Shown one piece after another: positions 5,864 to 8,427 of a DNA stretch of 8,427 bases; the first letter of the stretch is position 1, and every line of letters starts with the position of its first letter. The position numbers were made by a program, and so were the translations under genes. Under the pieces are notes generated by a model. The model saw nothing but the letters and a program-made list of their open reading frames with translations, did no database searches and was not told where the DNA came from. The stretch spans positions 27,183 through 35,609 of the forward strand of contig MEVH01000005.1 in the NCBI GenBank assembly GCA_001772665.1, read 5' to 3'. Source of the DNA: a candidate division WWE3 bacterium RIFCSPLOWO2_01_FULL_39_13 (lineage in GTDB: Bacteria > Patescibacteriota > WWE3 > 2-01-FULL-39-13).

Positions 5864-5929
5864 ATGAGTCAGCAGTCTTCACACAAAAAACCAAGAAAGA
5901 AAAATAAAAAATACCGTAATCTTTACTGA
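5864..5929 (+). CDS. Possible 21-aa basic microprotein
   Basis: It starts MSQQSSHKKPRKK and ends KNKKYRNLY, so 8 of 21 residues are Lys or Arg and there are no acidic residues. Support comes from the perfect TATAAT 9 nt upstream and its place between two plus-strand genes. It is in the same frame as the next gene, with only TGA 5927-5929 and six sense codons between them, so it might be a leader or uORF, or a lost N-terminal extension. The composition recalls tiny RNA-binding or ribosomal peptides, but I cannot name a family. An A-rich stretch can also produce a Lys-rich reading by chance. Confidence 0.3.
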   Translation: MSQQSSHKKPRKKNKKYRNLY

Positions 5930-5947
5930 CAGGAATCTAAAGAAAAT

Positions 5948-6463
5948 ATGAGCACTAAACACGGCAAATACAAAGGGCACAGATTTCATGGAGACCCAAA
6001 AAGATTTGAGGTAGTTGCAGAATTTGTTTTTGAAACATTTAAAAGAAATATCAAATATATCGCAGACATAGCCGGCGGACGCGGGATGCTTACAAGGATT
6101 CTCAACAAGCAGTACAACTACGAATCTATCGTAATTGATCCAAGAGGATATACATTAGTTGGAGTTCCGAATTTGAATGAAGAATTCAGTTCTGAAAACG
6201 CCCCATACTACGATTTAGTGATAGGACTTCATCCAGACGAAGCCACAAGACAAGTTGCAAAATCAGCATTAGTCACAAACACATTATTAATTCCCTGCTG
6301 CAACTTTTGGGATCGAAGTAAAAAACTCGGCAGAGATGCACTTATTAAGGAGATCTCCAAGTATTATGACGAACACAATGTAAAGTGTAAAAAAGTTGTT
6401 CTGGACTTTGAAGGACCGAAGAATATAGGACTAGTCAGCTGGAAATCGAAAAATTCAGGTTGA
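5948..6463 (+). CDS. SAM-dependent methyltransferase-like protein, unknown substrate
   Basis: The first half has a class I methyltransferase layout: IADIAGGRGMLTRIL (residues 38-52) as the glycine-rich SAM loop, IVIDPRG (61-67) with D64 at the end of the second strand, and YDLVIGLHPDEATR (88-101) as the fourth strand. The later LLIPCCNFW (113-121) replaces the usual catalytic motif and is reminiscent of the CC-containing segment of TRM13/METTL25-like enzymes, which would suggest an RNA or protein target (weak inference). The N-terminus is basic (KHGKYKGHRFHGDPKRF). At 171 aa it is compact, without an extra substrate domain. The ATG is the first after an in-frame TGA; the Shine-Dalgarno region is weak. 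It ends back to back with the convergent nucleotidyltransferase: TGATCA gives the stop of both. Confidence 0.75.
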   Translation: MSTKHGKYKGHRFHGDPKRFEVVAEFVFETFKRNIKYIADIAGGRGMLTRILNKQYNYESIVIDPRGYTLVGVPNLNEEFSSENAPYYDLVIGLHPDEATRQVAKSALVTNTLLIPCCNFWDRSKKLGRDALIKEISKYYDEHNVKCKKVVLDFEGPKNIGLVSWKSKNSG

Positions 6464-7072
6464 TCATCGCAAACTTAGTTCTTGAAGGCTCCGCTTCAAA
6501 TCTTCGTCAGGAACTTCTTTGCCTTTTAAATACTCTATTGGCTCTGAATAGTCTATATCATCAAAATAGGAAAGTTGCTCTCTAAATAAGCGCTCATTAA
6601 ACTCGGCACCAAATATTTCTCTGGTTTTTCTTATAATATCTTCTAGCGAGTGGAGTTTAAGAATAAAGAAAATATCAACGTAGTCCTTCCACTTGGCTCT
6701 TCTTCCTAAAGAATATACTTTCATCGCAGAAAGTGTTAACAGATCTGGAATTCTAATTATATCTTCAAATTGGTCTGAGTATTTTATCTGGAATGGATAT
6801 TTCAGAAATGTTATCTTTACACCTTCTGCTACAAGAGTAAGCTCTTCCCGCTCCTCCACAAGCGTTGATTGAATAGAGTATTTTTCTTTAATTTTTGCTC
6901 TTATTTTCTCGTTGTATACATTCATGCCCGTAAACAAGTCAAAGTCGATAGACCTTCTATGACCCAGATACAATGCAACAGCTGTTCCACCTACAAGACC
7001 AAACTTGTCTGAAAATGATTTAACCAGAGGCAGAAGTTTAACTTGATTTTCTGAAAGGACTTCTTTATGCAT
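6464..7072 (-). CDS. AbiEii/AbiGii-type nucleotidyltransferase (toxin-like)
   Basis: Members of this nucleotidyltransferase family (COG2253/AbiEii) act as toxins in abortive infection and type IV-like toxin-antitoxin pairs; several add nucleotides to tRNA ends. The active-site signature is GLVGGTAVALYLGHRRSIDFDLF (residues 25-47): the GGT loop (28-30) and the two metal aspartates D43 and D45. The downstream family block DLLTLSAMKVYSLGRRAKWKDYVDIFFIL (110-138), with K118, R125, D130 and D133, is complete. The strand where many polymerase-beta-fold enzymes carry a third acid reads VKITFLKYP, with Thr at that place. Length 202 aa is normal for the short type. The ATG overlaps the upstream gene by 8 nt (ATGCATAA), so the two are coupled. 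It is part of a three-ORF operon near a restriction gene. Confidence 0.85.
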   Translation of the reverse strand: MHKEVLSENQVKLLPLVKSFSDKFGLVGGTAVALYLGHRRSIDFDLFTGMNVYNEKIRAKIKEKYSIQSTLVEEREELTLVAEGVKITFLKYPFQIKYSDQFEDIIRIPDLLTLSAMKVYSLGRRAKWKDYVDIFFILKLHSLEDIIRKTREIFGAEFNERLFREQLSYFDDIDYSEPIEYLKGKEVPDEDLKRSLQELSLR

Positions 7073-7337
7073 ATTTTCTAAAATACCTCGAAAAGTAATT
7101 TTGTGTCTTCGGCCTTAAATTGTTTCTTCTTTTTCCTGATATTACTTCGAATAATTTAGCACATTTCTTCATCCCAAATATTTCGGTAAGTTTTATAAAA
7201 TCGACCCAATCACCATAACTTATAACACTTTCAAGAATCCGCTCAGGCGACAGCTTATCATAACTTTGAGTCGACCACACAAGATACGGTTTCTTCTCTA
7301 TAAGTTTTCTAGCTTTCTGAATATCGCTGTTTATCAT
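7065..7337 (-). CDS. Putative antitoxin partner of the nucleotidyltransferase (DUF6922-like)
   Basis: This 90-aa protein has the layout I associate with small proteins placed before AbiEii-type nucleotidyltransferases: a LVWSTQSYDKL segment (about residues 19-29), the helix RILESVISYGDWVDFIKL (33-50) with the conserved YGDW, and a basic C-terminus with LRPKTQNYFSRYF (73-85). It is helical and positively charged, which would suit binding to DNA or to the toxin. It overlaps the toxin by 8 nt, and its ATG overlaps the stop of a 37-aa ORF by 4 nt (ATGA). The DUF name is from memory of the motif and is tentative; the antitoxin role rests on position. Confidence 0.75.
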   Translation of the reverse strand: MINSDIQKARKLIEKKPYLVWSTQSYDKLSPERILESVISYGDWVDFIKLTEIFGMKKCAKLFEVISGKRRNNLRPKTQNYFSRYFRKYA

Positions 7338-7447
7338 ATCAAATCATCTAAAAACTCGGAATGAACCCCCACCATAAGATATATTCCAAAAAATCCAATA
7401 AATTTACAAAAAGTGTCGTCGAAATCTGTTTGTTCAACAGTTTCCAT
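7334..7447 (-). CDS. 37-aa first ORF of the toxin-antitoxin-like operon
   Basis: A short ORF beginning METVEQTDFDDTF and ending EFLDDLI. It has an acidic N-terminus, then a short hydrophobic stretch (FIGFFGIYLMVGV, residues 16-28) and an acidic end. Three points support it. An extended -10 (TGTTAAAAT) ends 6 nt before its ATG. Its stop overlaps the putative antitoxin start by 4 nt (ATGA). And it fills what would otherwise be a 110-nt leader. It may be a real acidic microprotein acting with the basic 90-aa partner, or a leader peptide whose translation couples antitoxin synthesis. No family recognised. Confidence 0.45.
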   Translation of the reverse strand: METVEQTDFDDTFCKFIGFFGIYLMVGVHSEFLDDLI

Positions 7448-7453
7448 AGGCAA

Positions 7454-7462
7454 ATTTTAACA
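7454..7462 (-). promoter_or_regulatory. Extended -10 box of the nucleotidyltransferase operon
   Basis: The minus strand reads TGTTAAAAT, a TGn motif plus TAAAAT with one mismatch to consensus, 6 nt upstream of the ATG of the 37-aa ORF. No strong -35 is seen, which is tolerated by extended -10 promoters. Confidence 0.45.
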
Positions 7463-7529
7463 CAACAGTGTTTTTCTAACGATTAGGACAATTACTGGTC
7501 GCAATTGCTGAACGAAGCTCGAACCTACT

Positions 7530-7646
7530 TTACCTGTTCACCGAACCCAGGCAAGCAAAACAGAAAATTCCGGTAATTCTCTTTGCTGTGGGGTGGTCTG
7601 CAAGCTTCCCATAAAGTCGGTAGGCAATATCTTTAAATAGGTTCAT
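7530..7646 (-). CDS. 38-aa ORF coupled to hsdS (possible gene remnant)
   Basis: The ORF starts MNLFKDIAYRLYGKLADHP and ends CFACLGSVNR. Its ATG overlaps the HsdS stop by 4 nt (ATGA), the usual sign of a co-translated downstream gene. The N-terminus is amphipathic and basic; residues 25-35 (TGIFCFACLGS) are weakly hydrophobic. I do not recognise it. It may be an intact small gene or the start of a longer gene cut off when the neighbouring cassette arrived. The 67 nt that separate it from the promoter at 7454 (7463-7529) hold nothing I can name. Confidence 0.35.
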   Translation of the reverse strand: MNLFKDIAYRLYGKLADHPTAKRITGIFCFACLGSVNR

Positions 7647-8427
7647 AATTTTATACCTAACTCTTCAACTTCACTGTTTATCCATTTTTCCGCTTCAACT
7701 TCATTTTTTTCAATCGCCATTTCTACGCCCCGCTTAGCAATTTCAAGTAGGGATTTTGATAGTTTCTTTGTTTCGTACATTTCAATAACTTTTTCTTTGA
7801 TTTGGTTTTGGATTTTTGATTCAATTTTTGGCAAAACGATTTTGGATAATTCGTCTTTACCAATAGCCGTTAAGATTGTTCCTTTGCAACTTTTCTTTAG
7901 TTGAAGTTGCCCGACTTTTGTTTTAAGTAAAACAAGCAATGTTTCAGAATTTATCTTATCGGAATTTATCGCAAAAAATCCGGTAGAGCATAAAGCATTT
8001 TTCCAATCTTCCGTTATTAAAGCGATGCTTTCAAGCGATCCTTCGATTGATGAAACTATTACGTCGCCTTTTTGAACTTTGCGACGTGCCCTCGATGGCA
8101 ATTCGTTTCCAAAATCTTCCGTGTAGCCGTTGATTTCGCCGTTTGATGAGATATTAGCAAGTTCAATGTATTTGTATTGCTCATCGTCTTTTGGCGTAAA
8201 ATTTTTGTCTTTAACTTTTACCAAATTTCCCAGTTCATCAAAACCGCCTTTGTATTTTTTCACCGCGTCAACAATTTCCTCGTATTTGGATTGAAAATAT
8301 TCCGCGTCAAAACGATCTGATCTTTTGGTGTCGGAAAAATTTTTAACAAAAGCCAGTTCGTGCTTTGGTTTCCAGCCCAAAAGTCCGAGTTCGGAATGGA
8401 GCAATTGTCCGGCTTGGGAGTAGAGGG
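7643..8427 (-). CDS. hsdS: Type I restriction-modification specificity subunit HsdS, C-terminal half (5' end outside window)
   Basis: HsdS recognises the bipartite DNA target of a type I restriction-modification complex and holds HsdM and HsdR. The frame is open to the window edge (preceding residues LYSQAGQL), so the TTG at 8404 is internal. The visible part begins with the central conserved region (LLHSELGLLGWKPKHELAFVKNFSDTKRSDRFDAEYFQSKYEEI). It continues through the second target-recognition domain (YKYIELANISSNGEINGY; LPSRARRKVQKGDVIVSSIEGS; CSTGFFAI; KGTILTAIGKDELSKIVLPK) and ends in the C-terminal coiled coil (QNQIKEKVIEMYETKKLSKSLLEIAKRGVEMAI). All family landmarks of this half are intact. 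hsdM, if present, should lie upstream beyond the window. No hsdR follows downstream here; a 38-aa ORF does. Confidence 0.92.
   Translation of the reverse strand, partial: LYSQAGQLLHSELGLLGWKPKHELAFVKNFSDTKRSDRFDAEYFQSKYEEIVDAVKKYKGGFDELGNLVKVKDKNFTPKDDEQYKYIELANISSNGEINGYTEDFGNELPSRARRKVQKGDVIVSSIEGSLESIALITEDWKNALCSTGFFAINSDKINSETLLVLLKTKVGQLQLKKSCKGTILTAIGKDELSKIVLPKIESKIQNQIKEKVIEMYETKKLSKSLLEIAKRGVEMAIEKNEVEAEKWINSEVEELGIKL

Noticed and set aside
5927..5929. In-frame TGA as a recoded glycine/tryptophan codon
   Set aside because: Five other genes in the window end at TGA at natural family ends, so UGA recoding is not supported.

Overview
The window is an AT-rich, tightly packed bacterial chromosome segment. 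Genes abut or overlap by 4-8 nt, and spacers of 30-80 nt are the rule. The standard code fits: TGA ends the recombinase, the 5' nuclease, the methyltransferase-like gene, the nucleotidyltransferase and HsdS at natural family ends, which argues against UGA recoding. The gene set (a stand-alone Pol I-type 5' nuclease, a corrinoid adenosyltransferase, CapA, a GT4 glycosyltransferase, many short unknown proteins) and a GC-rich palindromic repeat suggest a small-genome candidate-phylum lineage such as Patescibacteria/CPR. That assignment is inference; there is no rRNA or marker gene here to prove it.

Layout. (1) 1-620 (+): C-terminal part of a tyrosine recombinase whose reading frame is open to the window edge. 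(2) 649-698: a GC-rich palindromic/direct-repeat block. (3) 718-808 (-): tRNA-Ser(GGA) with encoded CCA, its 3' end facing the recombinase. (4) 836-5251 (-): an unknown 160-aa protein overlapping a GT4 glycosyltransferase, a stand-alone 5'-3' exonuclease, a PduO-type adenosyltransferase and a membrane-anchored CapA-like protein. (5) 5395-6463 (+): a DinB/ClbS-like helical-bundle protein, a possible 21-aa basic microprotein and a SAM-methyltransferase-like protein. (6) 6464-7447 (-): a three-ORF cassette ending in an AbiEii-type nucleotidyltransferase. (7) 7530-8427 (-): the C-terminal half of a type I restriction specificity subunit followed by a 38-aa ORF that overlaps its stop.

How the parts may work together. 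The right end (HsdS plus nucleotidyltransferase cassette) looks like a defence/toxin-antitoxin neighbourhood, and the left end has an integrase beside a tRNA gene. The middle looks like core or envelope metabolism: surface glycan assembly (GT4, CapA), B12 cofactor activation and DNA repair.

The points most worth following are these. A tandem 4 x 17-bp repeat is translated in three frames inside the glycosyltransferase and flanked by an 8-bp duplication. The 5' nuclease ends in a QQSLF clamp-binding-like tail. The toxin-antitoxin-like operon opens with an unrecorded 37-aa ORF. Several start codons lie only 6-9 nt downstream of -10-like hexamers, which suggests leaderless mRNAs.
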